A stretch of 64,000 nt of DNA from Auanema rhodensis (GCA_964057225.1 OZ059899.1:18050501-18114500), one strand, 5' to 3'. Shown: positions 50,329 through 64,000, counted from the first letter of the stretch. Notes: generated from the letters alone by a model not told the origin. Program-made: numbers and translations.

Positions 50329-51784
50329 CTAAAAACAAATTTTTATTGATATTGGTGCATGGTAACCATGACTTTGAAATTTACGTGAACTTTAATTTAT
50401 GCTAATTAAACGTACACGTGGTGTGCACTCGGTATGTAACTCGCTTCACGTGAAAGATAAAGAGATGCGGTTTTCAAAATTAGATTCCCCATGTCCATAT
50501 TAGTCTAAAAACAAATTTTTATTGATATTGGTGCATGGTAACCATGACTTTGAAATTTACGTGAACTTTAATTTATGCTACATAAATCTACACGTGATGT
50601 GCAATTGGTATGTAACTCGCTTCACGTGAAAGATAAAAAGATGCGGTTTTTAAAATTAGATTCCCCATGTCCATATTAGTCTAAAAACAAATTTTTATTG
50701 ATATTGGTGCATGGTAACCATGACTTTGAATTTTACGTGAACTTTAATTTATGCTAATTAAACGTACACGTGGTGTGCACTCGGTATGTAACTCGCTTCA
50801 CGTGAAAGATAAAGAGATGCGGTTCTCAAAATTAGATTCCCCATGTCCATATTAGTCTAAAAACAAATTTTTATTGATATTGGTGCATGGTAACCATGAC
50901 TTTGAATTTTACGTGAACTTTAATTTATGCTAATTAAACGTACACGTGGTGTGCACTCGGTATGTAACTCGCTTCACGTGAAAGATAAAGAGATGCGGTT
51001 TTCAAAATTAGATTCCCCATGTCCATATTAGTCTAAAAACAAATTTTTATTGATATTGGTGCATGGTAACCATGACTTTGAAATTTACGTGAACTTTAAT
51101 TTATGCTAATTAAACGTACACGTGGTGTGCACTCGGTATGTAATTCGCTTCACGTGAAAGATAAAGAGATGCGGTTTTCAAAATTAGATTCCCCATGTCC
51201 ATATTAGTCTAAAAACAAATTTTTATTGATATTGGTGCATGGTAACCATGACTTTGAAATTTACGTGAACTTTAATTTATGCTACATAAATCTACACGTG
51301 ATGTGCAATTGGTATGTAACTCGCTTCACGTGAAAGATAAAAAGATGCGGTTTTTAAAATTAGATTCCCCATGTCCATATTAGTCTAAAAACAAATTTTT
51401 ATTGATATTGGTGCATGGTAACCATGACTTTGAATTTTACGTGAACTTTAATTTATGCTAATTAAACGTACACGTGGTGTGCACTCGGTATGTAACTCGC
51501 TTCACGTGAAAGATAAAGAGATGCGGTTCTCAAAATTAGATTCCCCATGTCCATATTAGTCTAAAAACAAATTTTTATTGATATTGGTGCATGGTAACCA
51601 TGACTTTGAATTTTACGTGAACTTTAATTTATGCTAATTAAACGTACACGTGGTGTGCACTCGGTATGTAACTCGCTTCACGTGAAAGATAAAGAGATGC
51701 GGTTTTCAAAATTAGATTCCCCATGTCCATATTAGTCTAAAAACAAATTTTTATTGATATTGGTGCATGGTAACCATGACTTTG
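50300..51784 (+). repeat. 4-monomer tandem duplication (704 bp)
   Basis: x matches x+704 from about 50300 to 51080. Markers are CTACATAAATCTACACG with GTGCAATTGG (50584 and 51288), GGTTCTC and two consecutive GAATTTTACG monomers. Confidence 0.78.
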
Positions 51785-54159
51785 AATTTTACGTGAACTT
51801 TAATTTATGCTAATTAAACGTACACGTGGTGTGCACTCGGTATGTAACTCGCTTCACGTGAAAGATAAAGAGATGCGGTTTTCAAAATTAGATTCCCCAT
51901 GTCCATATTAGTCTAAAAACAAATTTTTATTGATATTGGTGCATGGTAACCATGACTTTGAAATTTACGTGAACTTTAATTTATGCTACATAAATCTACA
52001 CGTGGTGTGCACTCGGTATGTAACTCGCTTCACGTGAAAGATAAAGAGATGCGGTTTTCAAAATTAGATTCCCCATGTCCATATTAGTCTAAAAACAAAT
52101 TTTTATTGATATTGGTGCATGGTAACCATGACTTTGAAATTTACGTGAACTTTAATTTATGCTACATAAATCTACACGTGATGTGCAATTGGTATGTAAC
52201 TCGCTTCACGTGAAAGATAAAAAGATGCGGTTTTTAAAATTAGATTCCCCATGTCCATATTAGTCTAAAAACAATTTTTTACTGATATTGGTGCATGGTA
52301 ACCATGACTTTGAAATTTACGTGAACTTTAATTTATGCTAATTAAACGTACACGTGGTGTGCACTCGGTATGTAACTCGCTTCACGTGTAAGATAAAGAG
52401 ATGCGGTTTTCAAAATTAGATTCCCCATGTCCATATTAGTCTAAAAACAAATTTTTATTGATATTGGTGCATGGTAACCATGACTTTGAATTTTACGTGA
52501 ACTTTAATTTATGCTAATTAAACGTATACGTGGTGTGCACTCGGTATGTAACTCGCTTCACGTGAAAGATAAAGAGATGCGGTTTTCAAAATTAGATTCC
52601 CCATGTCCATATTAGTCTAAAAACAAATTTTTATTGATATTGGTGCATGGTAACCATGACTTTGAAATTTACGTGAACTTTAATTTATGCTAATTAAACG
52701 TACACGTGATGTGCACTTGGTATGTAACTCGCTTCACGTGAAAGATAAAAAGATGCGGTTTTTAAAATTAGATTCCCCATGTCCATATTAGTCTAAAAAC
52801 AATTTTTTACTGATATTGGTGCATGGTAACCATGACTTTGAAATTTACGTGAACTTTAATTTATGCTAATTAAACGTACACGTGGTGTGCACTCGGTATG
52901 TAACTCGCTTCACGTGTAAGATAAAGAGATGCGGTTTTCAAAATTAGATTCCCCATGTCCATATTAGTCTAAAAACAAATTTTTATTGATATTGGTGCAT
53001 GGTAACCATGACTTTGAAATTTACGTGAACTTTAATTTATGCTAATTAAACGTACACGTGGTGTGCACTCGGTATGTAACTCGCTTCACGTGTAAGATAA
53101 AGAGATGCGGTTTTCGAAATTAGATTCCCCATGTCAATATTAGTCTAAAAACAAATTTTTATTGATATTGGTGCATGGTAACCATGATTTTGAAATTTAC
53201 GTGAACTTTAATTCATGCTAATTAAATGTACACGTGGTGTGCACTCGGTATGTAACTCGCTTCACGTGAAAGATAAAGAGATGCAGTTATCAAAATTAGA
53301 TTCCCCATGTCCATATTAGTCTAAAAACAATTTTTTACTGATATTGGTGCATGGTAACCATGATTTTGAAATTTACGTGAACTTTAATTTATGCTAATTA
53401 AACGTACACGTGATGTGCACTTGGTATGTAACTCGCTTCACGTGAAAGATAAAGAGATGCGGTTTTTAAAATTAGATTCCCCATGTCCATATTAGTCTAA
53501 AAACAATTTTTTACTGATATTGGTGCATGGTAACCATGATTTTGAAATTTACGTGAACTTTAATTTATGCTAATTAAACGTACACGTGGTGTGCACTCGG
53601 TATGTAACTCGCTTGACGTGAAAGATAAAGAGATGTGGTTCTCAAAATTAGATTCCCCATGTCCATATTAGTCTAAAAACAAATTTTTATTGATATTGGT
53701 GCATGGTAACCATGACTTTGAAATTTACGTGAACTTTAATTTATGCTAATTAAACGTACACGTGGTGTGCACTCGGTATGTAACTCGCTTCACGTGAAAG
53801 ATAAAGAGATGCGGTTTTCAAAATTAGATTCCCCATGTCCATATTAGTCTAAAAACAAATTTTTATTGATATTGGTGCATGGTAACCATGACTTTGAAAT
53901 TTACGTGAACTTTAATTTATGCTAATTAAACGTACACGTGGTGTGCACTCGGTATGTAACTCGCTTCACGTGTAAGATAAAGAGATGCGGTTTTCAAAAT
54001 TAGATTCCCCATGTCCATATTAGTCTAAAAACAAATTTTTATTGATATTGGTGCATGGTAACCATGATTTTGAAATTTACGTGAACTTTAATTTATGCTA
54101 ATTAAACGTAGACGTGGTGTGCACTCGGTATGTAACTCGCTTCACGTGTAAGATAAAGA

Positions 54160-54336
54160 GATGCGGTTTTCAAAATTAGATTCCCCATGTCCATATTAGT
54201 CTAAAAACAAATTTTTTTTTGATATTGGTGCATGGTAACCATGACTTTGAAATTTACGTGAACTTTAATTTATGCTAATTAAACGTACACGTGGTGTGCA
54301 CTCGGTATGTAACTCGCTTCACGTGTAAGATAAAGA
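54160..54336 (+). repeat. 177-bp monomer variant (right array)
   Basis: Same long T run and the same TAGACG upstream neighbour as the left-array form. Equivalent 177-bp monomers without further change lie at 56449-56625 and 60851-61027. Confidence 0.88.
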
Positions 54337-56949
54337 GATGCGGTTTTCAAAATTAGATTCCCCATGTCCATATTAGTCTAAAAACAAATTTTTATTGATA
54401 TTGGTGCATGGTAACCATGATTTTGAAATTTACGTGAACTTTAATTCATGCTAATTAAATGTACACGTGGTGTGGACTCGGTATGTAACTCGCTTCACGT
54501 GAAAGATAAAGAGATGCAGTTATCAAAATTAGATTCCCCATGTCCATATTAGTCTAAAAACAATTTTTTACTGATATTGGTGCATGGTAACCATGATTTT
54601 GAAATTTACGTGAACTTTAATTTATGCTAATTAAACGTACACGTGATGTGCACTTGGTATGTAACTCGCTTCACGTGAAAGATAAAGAGATGCGGTTTTT
54701 AAAATTAGATTCCCCATGTCCATATTAGTCTAAAAACAATTTTTTACTGATATTGGTGCATGGTAACCATGACTTTGAAATTCACGTGAACTTTAATTTA
54801 TGCAAATTAAACGTACACGTGGTGTGCACTCGGTATGTAACTCGCTTCACGTGTAAGATAAAGAGATGCGGTTATCAAAATTAGATTCCCCATGTCCATA
54901 TTAGTCTAAAAACAAATTTTTATTGATATTGGTGCATGGTAACCATGATTTTGAAATTTACGTGAACTTTAATTCATGCTAATTAAATGTACACGTGGTG
55001 TGCACTCGGTATGTAACTCGCTTCACGTGAAAGATAAAGAGATGCAGTTATCAAAATTAGATTCCCCATGTCCATATTAGTCTAAAAACAATTTTTTACT
55101 GATATTGGTGCATGGTAACCATGATTTTGAAATTTACGTGAACTTTAATTTATGCTAATTAAACGTACACGTGGTGTGCACTCGGTATGTAACTCGCTTC
55201 ACGTGTAAGATAAAGAGATGCGGTTTTCAAAATTAGATTCCCCATGTCCATATTAGTCTAAAAACAAATTTTTATTGATATTGGTGCATGGTAACCATGA
55301 TTTTGAAATTTACGTGAACTTTAATTCATGCTAATTAAATGTACACGTGGTGTGGACTCGGTATGTAACTCGCTTCACGTGAAAGATAAAGAGATGCAGT
55401 TATCAAAATTAGATTCCCCATGTCCATATTAGTCTAAAAACAATTTTTTACTGATATTGGTGCATGGTAACCATGATTTTGAAATTTACGTGAACTTTAA
55501 TTTATGCTAATTAAATGTACACGTGGTGTGCACTCGGTATGTAACTCGCTTCACGTGAAAGATAAAGAGATGCAGTTATCAAAATTAGATTCCCCATGTC
55601 CATATTAGTCTAAAAACAATTTTTTACTGATATTGGTGCATGGTAACCATGATTTTGAAATTTACGTGAACTTTAATTTATGCTAATTAAACGTACACGT
55701 GGTGTGCACTCGGTATGTAACTCGCTTCACGTGTAAGATAAAGAGATGCGGTTTTCAAAATTAGATTCCCCATGTCCATATTAGTCTAAAAACAAATTTT
55801 TACTGATATTGGTGCATGGTAACCATGATTTTGAAATTTACGTGAACTTTAATTTATGCTAATTAAACGTACACGTGATGTGCACTTGGTATGTAACTCG
55901 CTTCACGTGAAAGATAAAGAGATGCGGTTTTTAAAATTAGATTCCCCATGTCCATATTAGTCTAAAAACAATTTTTTACTGATATTGGTGCATGGTAACC
56001 ATGATTTTGAAATTTACGTGAACTTTAATTTATGCTAATTAAACGTACACGTGGTGTGCACTCGGTATGTAACTCGCTTCACGTGTAAGATAAAGAGATG
56101 CGGTTTTCAAAATTAGATTCCCCATGTCCATATTAGTCTAAAAACAAATTTTTATTGATATTGGTGCATGGTAACCATGACTTTGAAATTTACGTGAACT
56201 TTAATTTATGCTAATTAAACGTACACGTGGTGTGCAATCGGTATGTAACTCGCTTCACGTGTAAGATAAAGAGATGCGGTTTTCAAAATTAGATTCCCCA
56301 TGTCCATATTAGTCTAAAAACAAATTTTTATTGATATTGGTGCATGGTAACCATGATTTTGAAATTTACGTGAACTTTAATTTATGCTAATTAAACGTAG
56401 ACGTGGTGTGCACTCGGTATGTAACTCGCTTCACGTGTAAGATAAAGAGATGCGGTTTTCAAAATTAGATTCCCCATGTCCATATTAGTCTAAAAACAAA
56501 TTTTTTTTTGATATTGGTGCATGGTAACCATGACTTTGAAATTTACGTGAACTTTAATTTATGCTAATTAAACGTACACGTGGTGTGCACTCGGTATGTA
56601 ACTCGCTTCACGTGTAAGATAAAGAGATGCGGTTTTCAAAATTAGATTCCCCATGTCCATATTAGTCTAAAAACAAATTTTTATTGATATTGGTGCATGG
56701 TAACCATGATTTTGAAATTTACGTGAACTTTAATTCATGCTAATTAAATGTACACGTGGTGTGGACTCGGTATGTAACTCGCTTCACGTGAAAGATAAAG
56801 AGATGCAGTTATCAAAATTAGATTCCCCATGTCCATATTAGTCTAAAAACAATTTTTTACTGATATTGGTGCATGGTAACCATGATTTTGAAATTTACGT
56901 GAACTTTAATTTATGCTAATTAAACGTACACGTGATGTGCACTTGGTAT

Positions 56950-59900
56950 GTAACTCGCTTCACGTGAAAGATAAAGAGATGCGGTTTTTAAAATTAGATT
57001 CCCCATGTCCATATTAGTCTAAAAACAATTTTTTACTGATATTGGTGCATGGTAACCATGACTTTGAAATTCACGTGAACTTTAATTTATGCTAATTAAA
57101 CGTACACGTGGTGTGCACTCGGTATGTAACTCGCTTCACGTGTAAGATAAAGAGATGCGGTTTTCAAAATTAGATTCCCCATGTCCATATTAGTCTAAAA
57201 ACAAATTTTTATTGATATTGGTGCATGGTAACCATGACTTTGAAATTTACGTGAACTTTAATTTATGCTAATTAAACGTACACGTGGTGTGCACTCGGTA
57301 TGTAACTCGCTTCACGTGTAAGATAAAGAGATGCGGTTTTCAAAATTAGATTCCCCATGTCCATATTAGTCTAAAAACAAATTTTTATTGATATTGGTGC
57401 ATGGTAACCATGACTTTGAAATTTACGTGAACTTTAATTTATGCTAATTAAACGTACACGTGGTGTGCACTCGGTATGTAACTCGCTTCACGTGTAAGAT
57501 AAAGAGATGCGGTTTTCAAAATTAGATTCCCCATGTCCATATTAGTCTAAAAACAAATTTTTATTGATATTCGTGCATGGTAACCATGACTTTGAAATTT
57601 ACGTGAACTTTAATTTATGCTAATTAAACGTACACGTGGTGTGCACTCGGTATGTAACTCGCTTCACGTGTAAGATAAAGAGATGCGGTTTTCGAAATTA
57701 GATTCCCCATGTCCATATTAGTCTAAAAACAAATTTTTATTGATATTGGTGCATGGTAACCATGATTTTGAAATTTACGTGAACTTTAATTCATGCTAAT
57801 TAAATGTACACGTGGTGTGCACTCGGTATGTAACTCGCTTCACGTGAAAGATAAAGAGATGCAGTTATCAAAATTAGATTCCCCATGTCCATATTAGTCT
57901 AAAAACAATTTTTTACTGATATTGGTGCATGGTAACCATGATTTTGAAATTTACGTGAACTTTAATTTATGCTAATTAAACGTACACGTGATGTGCACTT
58001 GGTATGTAACTCGCTTCACGTGAAAGATAAAGAGATGCGGTTTTTAAAATTAGATTCCCCATGTCCATATTAGTCTAAAAACAATTTTTTACTGATATTG
58101 GTGCATGGTAACCATGATTTTGAAATTTACGTGAACTTTAATTTATGCTAATTAAACGTACACGTGGTGTGCACTCGGTATGTAACTCGCTTCACGTGAA
58201 AGATAAAGAGATGCGGTTCTCAAAATTAGATTCCCCATGTCCATATTAGTCTAAAAACAAATTTTTATTGATATTGGTGCATGGTAACCATGACTTTGAA
58301 ATTTACGTGAACTTTAATTTATGCTAATTAAACGTACACGTGGTGTGCACTCGGTATGTAACTCGCTTCACGTGAAAGATAAAGAGATGCGGTTTTCAAA
58401 ATTAGATTCCCCATGTCCATATTAGTCTAAAAACAAATTTTTATTGATATTGGTGCATGGTAACCATGACTTTGAAATTTACGTGAACTTTAATTTATGC
58501 TAATTAAACGTACACGTGGTGTGCACTCGGTATGTAACTCGCTTCACGTGTAAGATAAAGAGATGCGGTTTTCAAAATTAGATTCCCCATGTCCATATTA
58601 GTCTAAAAACAAATTGTTATTGATATTGGTGCATGGTAACCATGATTTTGAAATTTACGTGAACTTTAATTTATGCTAATTAAACGTAGACGTGGTGTGC
58701 ACTCGGTATGTAACTCGCTTCACGTGTAAGATAAAGAGATGCGGTTTTCAAAATTAGATTCCCCATGTCCATATTAGTCTAAAAACAATATTTTTTTTGA
58801 TATTGGTGCATGGTAACCATGACTTTGAAATTTACGTGAACTTTAATTTATGCTAATTAAACGTACACGTGGTGTGCACTCGGTATGTAACTCGCTTCAC
58901 GTGTAAGATAAAGAGATGCGGTTTTCAAAATTAGATTCCCCATGTCCATATTAGTCTAAAAACAAATTTTTATTGATATTGGTGCATGGTAACCATGATT
59001 TTGAAATTTACGTGAACTTTAATTCATGCTAATTAAATGTACACGTGGTGTGGACTCGGTATGTAACTCGCTTCACGTGAAAGATAAAGAGATGCAGTTA
59101 TCAAAATTAGATTCCCCATGTCCATATTAGTCTAAAAACAATTTTTTACTGATATTGGTGCATGGTAACCATGATTTTGAAATTTACGTGAACTTTAATT
59201 TATGCTAATTAAACGTACACGTGATGTGCACTTGGTATGTAACTCGCTTCACGTGAAAGATAAAGAGATGCGGTTTTTAAAATTAGATTCCCCATGTCCA
59301 TATTAGTCTAAAAACAAATTTTTATTGATATTGGTGCATGGTAACCATGATTTTGAAATTTACGTGAACTTTAATTCATGCTAATTAAATGTACACGTGG
59401 TGTGCACTCGGTATGTAACTCGCTTCACGTGAAAGATAAAGAGATGCAGTTATCAAAATTAGATTCCCCATGTCCATATTAGTCTAAAAACAATTTTTTA
59501 CTGATATTGGTGCATGGTAACCATGATTTTGAAATTTACGTGAACTTTAATTTATGCTAATTAAACGTACACGTGGTGTGCACTCGGTATGTAACTCGCT
59601 TCACGTGTAAGATAAAGAGATGCGGTTTTCAAAATTAGATTCCCCATGTCCATATTAGTCTAAAAACAAATTTTTATTGATATTGGTGCATGGTAACCAT
59701 GACTTTGAAATTTACGTGAACTTTAATTTATGCTAATTAAACGTACACGTGGTGTGCACTCGGTATGTAACTCGCTTCACGTGTAAGATAAAGAGATGCG
59801 GTTTTCGAAATTAGATTCCCCATGTCCATATTAGTCTAAAAACAAATTTTTATTGATATTGGTGCATGGTAACCATGATTTTGAAATTTACGTGAACTTT

Positions 59901-62900
59901 AATTCATGCTAATTAAATGTACACGTGGTGTGCACTCGGTATGTAACTCGCTTCACGTGAAAGATAAAGAGATGCAGTTATCAAAATTAGATTCCCCATG
60001 TCCATATTAGTCTAAAAACAATTTTTTACTGATATTGGTGCATGGTAACCATGATTTTGAAATTTACGTGAACTTTAATTTATGCTAATTAAACGTACAC
60101 GTGATGTGCACTTGGTATGTAACTCGCTTCACGTGAAAGATAAAGAGATGCGGTTTTTAAAATTAGATTCCCCATGTCCATATTAGTCTAAAAACAATTT
60201 TTTACTGATATTGGTGCATGGTAACCATGATTTTGAAATTTACGTGAACTTTAATTTATGCTAATTAAACGTACACGTGGTGTGCACTCGGTATGTAACT
60301 CGCTTCACGTGAAAGATAAAGAGATTCGGTTCTCAAAATTAGATTCCCCATGTCCATATTAGTCTAAAAACAAATTTTTATTGATATTGGTGCATGGTAA
60401 CCATGACTTTGAAATTTACGTGAACTTTAATTTATGCTAATTAAACGTACACGTGGTGTGCACTCGGTATGTAACTCGCTTCACGTGAAAGATAAAGAGA
60501 TGCGGTTTTCAAAATTAGATTCCCCATGTCCATATTAGTCTAAAAACAAATTTTTATTGATATTGGTGCATGGTAACCATGACTTTGAAATTTACGTGAA
60601 CTTTAATTTATGCTAATTAAACGTACACGTGGTGTGCACTCGGTATGTAACTCGCTTCACGTGTAAGATAAAGAGATGCGGTTTTCAAAATTAGATTCCC
60701 CATGTCCATATTAGTCTAAAAACAAATTTTTATTGATATTGGTGCATGGTAACCATGATTTTGAAATTTACGTGAACTTTAATTTATGCTAATTAAACGT
60801 AGACGTGGTGTGCACTCGGTATGTAACTCGCTTCACGTGTAAGATAAAGAGATGCGGTTTTCAAAATTAGATTCCCCATGTCCATATTAGTCTAAAAACA
60901 AATTTTTTTTTGATATTGGTGCATGGTAACCATGACTTTGAAATTTACGTGAACTTTAATTTATGCTAATTAAATGTACACGTGGTGTGGACTCGGTATG
61001 TAACTCGCTTCACGTGAAAGATAAAGAGATGCAGTTATCAAAATTAGATTCCCCATGTCCATATTAGTCTAAAAACAAATTTTTATTGATATTGGTGCAT
61101 GGTAACCATGATTTTGAAATTCACGTGAACTTTAATTTATGCTAATTAAACGTACACGTGGTGTGCACTCGGTATGTAACTCGCTTCACGTGAAAGATAA
61201 AGAGATGCGGTTTTTAAAATTAGATTCCCCATGTCCATATTAGTCTAAAAACAATTTTTTACTGATATTGGTGCATGGTAACCATGACTTTGAAATTCAC
61301 GTGAACTTTAATTTATGCTAATTAAACGTACACGTGGTGTGCACTCGGTATGTAACTCGCTTCACGTGTAAGATAAAGAGATGCGGTTTTCAAAATTAGA
61401 TTCCCCATGTCCATATTAGTCTAAAAACAAATTTTTATTGATATTGGTGCATGGTAACCATGACTTTGAAATTTACGTGAACTTTAATTTATGCTAATTA
61501 AACGTACACGTGGTGTGCACTCGGTATGTAACTCGCTTCACGTGTAAGATAAAGAGATGCGGTTTTCAAAATTAGATTCCCCATGTCCATATTAGTCTAA
61601 AAACAAATTTTTATTGATATTGGTGCATGGTAACCATGACTTTGAAATTTACGTGAACTTTAATTTATGCTAATTAAACGTACACGTGGTGTGCACTCGG
61701 TATGTAACTCGCTTCACGTGTAAGATAAAGAGATGCGGTTTTCAAAATTAGATTCCCCATGTCCATATTAGTCTAAAAACAAATTTTTATTGATATTCGT
61801 GCATGGTAACCATGACTTTGAAATTTACGTGAACTTTAATTTATGCTAATTAAACGTACACGTGGTGTGCACTCGGTATGTAACTCGCTTCACGTGTAAG
61901 ATAAAGAGATGCGGTTTTCGAAATTAGATTCCCCATGTCCATATTAGTCTAAAAACAAATTTTTATTGATATTGGTGCATGGTAACCATGATTTTGAAAT
62001 TTACGTGAACTTTAATTCATGCTAATTAAATGTACACGTGGTGTGCACTCGGTATGTAACTCGCTTCACGTGAAAGATAAAGAGATGCAGTTATCAAAAT
62101 TAGATTCCCCATGTCCATATTAGTCTAAAAACAATTTTTTACTGATATTGGTGCATGGTAACCATGATTTTGAAATTTACGTGAACTTTAATTTATGCTA
62201 ATTAAACGTACACGTGATGTGCACTTGGTATGTAACTCGCTTCACGTGAAAGATAAAGAGATGCGGTTTTTAAAATTAGATTCCCCATGTCCATATTAGT
62301 CTAAAAACAATTTTTTACTGATATTGGTGCATGGTAACCATGATTTTGAAATTTACGTGAACTTTAATTTATGCTAATTAAACGTACACGTGGTGTGCAC
62401 TCGGTATGTAACTCGCTTCACGTGAAAGATAAAGAGATGCGGTTCTCAAAATTAGATTCCCCATGTCCATATTAGTCTAAAAACAAATTTTTATTGATAT
62501 TGGTGCATGGTAACCATGACTTTGAAATTTACGTGAACTTTAATTTATGCTAATTAAACGTACACGTGGTGTGCACTCGGTATGTAACTCGCTTCACGTG
62601 AAAGATAAAGAGATGCGGTTTTCAAAATTAGATTCCCCATGTCCATATTAGTCTAAAAACAAATTTTTATTGATATTGGTGCATGGTAACCATGACTTTG
62701 AAATTTACGTGAACTTTAATTTATGCTAATTAAACGTACACGTGGTGTGCACTCGGTATGTAACTCGCTTCACGTGTAAGATAAAGAGATGCGGTTTTCA
62801 AAATTAGATTCCCCATGTCCATATTAGTCTAAAAACAAATTGTTATTGATATTGGTGCATGGTAACCATGATTTTGAAATTTACGTGAACTTTAATTTAT

Positions 62901-64000
62901 GCTAATTAAACGTAGACGTGGTGTGCACTCGGTATGTAACTCGCTTCACGTGTAAGATAAAGAGATGCGGTTTTCAAAATTAGATTCCCCATGTCCATAT
63001 TAGTCTAAAAACAATATTTTTTTTGATATTGGTGCATGGTAACCATGACTTTGAAATTTACGTGAACTTTAATTTATGCTAATTAAACGTACACGTGGTG
63101 TGCACTCGGTATGTAACTCGCTTCACGTGTAAGATAAAGAGATGCGGTTTTCAAAATTAGATTCCCCATGTCCATATTAGTCTAAAAACAAATTTTTATT
63201 GATATTGGTGCATGGTAACCATGATTTTGAAATTTACGTGAACTTTAATTCATGCTAATTAAATGTACACGTGGTGTGGACTCGGTATGTAACTCGCTTC
63301 ACGTGAAAGATAAAGAGATGCAGTTATCAAAATTAGATTCCCCATGTCCATATTAGTCTAAAAACAATTTTTTACTGATATTGGTGCATGGTAACCATGA
63401 TTTTGAAATTTACGTGAACTTTAATTTATGCTAATTAAACGTACACGTGATGTGCACTTGGTATGTAACTCGCTTCACGTGAAAGATAAAGAGATGCGGT
63501 TTTTAAAATTAGATTCCCCATGTCCATATTAGTCTAAAAACAAATTTTTATTGATATTGGTGCATGGTAACCATGATTTTGAAATTTACGTGAACTTTAA
63601 TTCATGCTAATTAAATGTACACGTGGTGTGCACTCGGTATGTAACTCGCTTCACGTGAAAGATAAAGAGATGCAGTTATCAAAATTAGATTCCCCATGTC
63701 CATATTAGTCTAAAAACAATTTTTTACTGATATTGGTGCATGGTAACCATGATTTTGAAATTTACGTGAACTTTAATTTATGCTAATTAAACGTACACGT
63801 GGTGTGCACTCGGTATGTAACTCGCTTCACGTGTAAGATAAAGAGATGCGGTTTTCAAAATTAGATTCCCCATGTCCATATTAGTCTAAAAACAAATTTT
63901 TATTGATATTGGTGCATGGTAACCATGACTTTGAAATTTACGTGAACTTTAATTTATGCTAATTAAACGTACACGTGGTGTGCACTCGGTATGTAACTCG
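56950..64000 (+). repeat. 24-monomer HOR (4226 bp), second copy cut by window end
   Basis: 56950-59774 matches 61176-64000 at a constant offset of 4226 bp (24 monomers plus two 1-bp insertions). Markers are GAAATTCACGTG, the single-site change GATATTCGTGC (57571 and 61797), TTTTCGAAATT (57689 and 61915), AAATTGTTATTG (58611 and 62837) and CAATATTTTTTTTGA. The right end lies outside the window. Confidence 0.85.
58738..58914 (+). repeat. 177-bp monomer variant with derived CAATATTTT change
   Basis: A second-generation form of the 177-bp monomer in which the run reads CAATATTTTTTTTGA. It recurs only at 62964-63140, 4226 bp away, in step with the 24-monomer HOR. It therefore orders the amplification events: 177-bp insertion, then this substitution, then the 24-monomer duplication. 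Confidence 0.88.

Larger units (their letters stand above)
45135..64000 (+). repeat. 176-bp tandem satellite array, right part
   Basis: Same monomer and orientation as the left part, about 107 copies, continuing off the right edge. The first anchor after the LINE is at 45184. From there to 63845 there are 106 intervals, of which five are 177 bp and 101 are 176 bp. The array resumes at the exact monomer position where the left part stops, apart from the duplicated CACGT, so the two parts were one array before insertion. Beyond 53.8 kb a cassette with TAGACG and a 177-bp monomer recurs five times, giving this end its own 12-, 13- and 24-monomer periodicities. I see no gene in it. Confidence 0.98.

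Noticed and set aside
1-64000. Primate alpha satellite or a CENP-B box
   Set aside because: The period is 176, not 171, the sequence does not resemble alphoid DNA, and I see no match to the CENP-B box core pattern (TTCG..A..CGGG).
1-64000. Whole array as an assembly artefact
   Set aside because: Copies differ by linked, nested substitutions with clear breakpoints, and the LINE has proper target duplications, so repeat structure is real. Exact copy number could still be wrong and needs long-read support.

Overview
This window is a eukaryotic satellite DNA array interrupted once by a non-LTR (LINE-type) retrotransposon. About 59.3 kb of the 64 kb is head-to-tail copies of one AT-rich monomer, 176 bp long and all in the same orientation. 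There are about 230 monomers left of the insertion and about 107 to its right. The array runs off both ends of the window, and I see no host gene, tRNA, rRNA, telomere repeat or CRISPR. Long homogenised satellite with higher-order structure is typical of centromeric, pericentromeric or other heterochromatin of an animal or plant. The LINE proteins look like the CR1/L2/Jockey group, which points to a metazoan, most likely an invertebrate. I cannot name the species.

Layout: 1-40447 is satellite; 40448-45134 is the LINE on the minus strand; 45135-64000 is satellite. The array is not a simple repeat. Linked diagnostic substitutions show nested block duplications with periods of 3, 4, 7, 8, 12, 13, 14, 24 and 26-29 monomers, so it is a mosaic of higher-order repeats (HORs) made by serial local amplification. 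Monomer length is almost invariant. Counting from the GATGCGG anchor, I find only seven 177-bp monomers, all in one recognisable haplotype context, and every other anchor interval I checked is an exact multiple of 176.

The monomer has two unlike halves. One is A/T-rich. The other holds three ACGTG cores spaced 33 and 32 bp (about three helical turns), two of them full CACGTG E-boxes, plus three dyads: CATGGTAACCATG, TTTAATT/AATTAAA and TTCACGTGAA. If the array has a sequence-specific binding protein, these are the likeliest sites.

The LINE is about 4.69 kb and looks full length. From its 5' end (right) it has a 5' UTR starting with five tandem 18-19 bp GC-rich units, a pyrimidine-rich leader, ORF1 (346 aa, coiled-coil RNA-binding protein), ORF2 (1027 aa, apurinic-type endonuclease plus reverse transcriptase, catalytic motifs intact) overlapping ORF1 by 248 bp, and a 488-bp 3' UTR. 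A 5-bp CACGT target duplication flanks it. An uninterrupted paralogous 12-monomer block at 36860-38971 serves as an internal empty site, showing that the insertion added 4692 bp (element plus one target duplication) and came after that block duplication.
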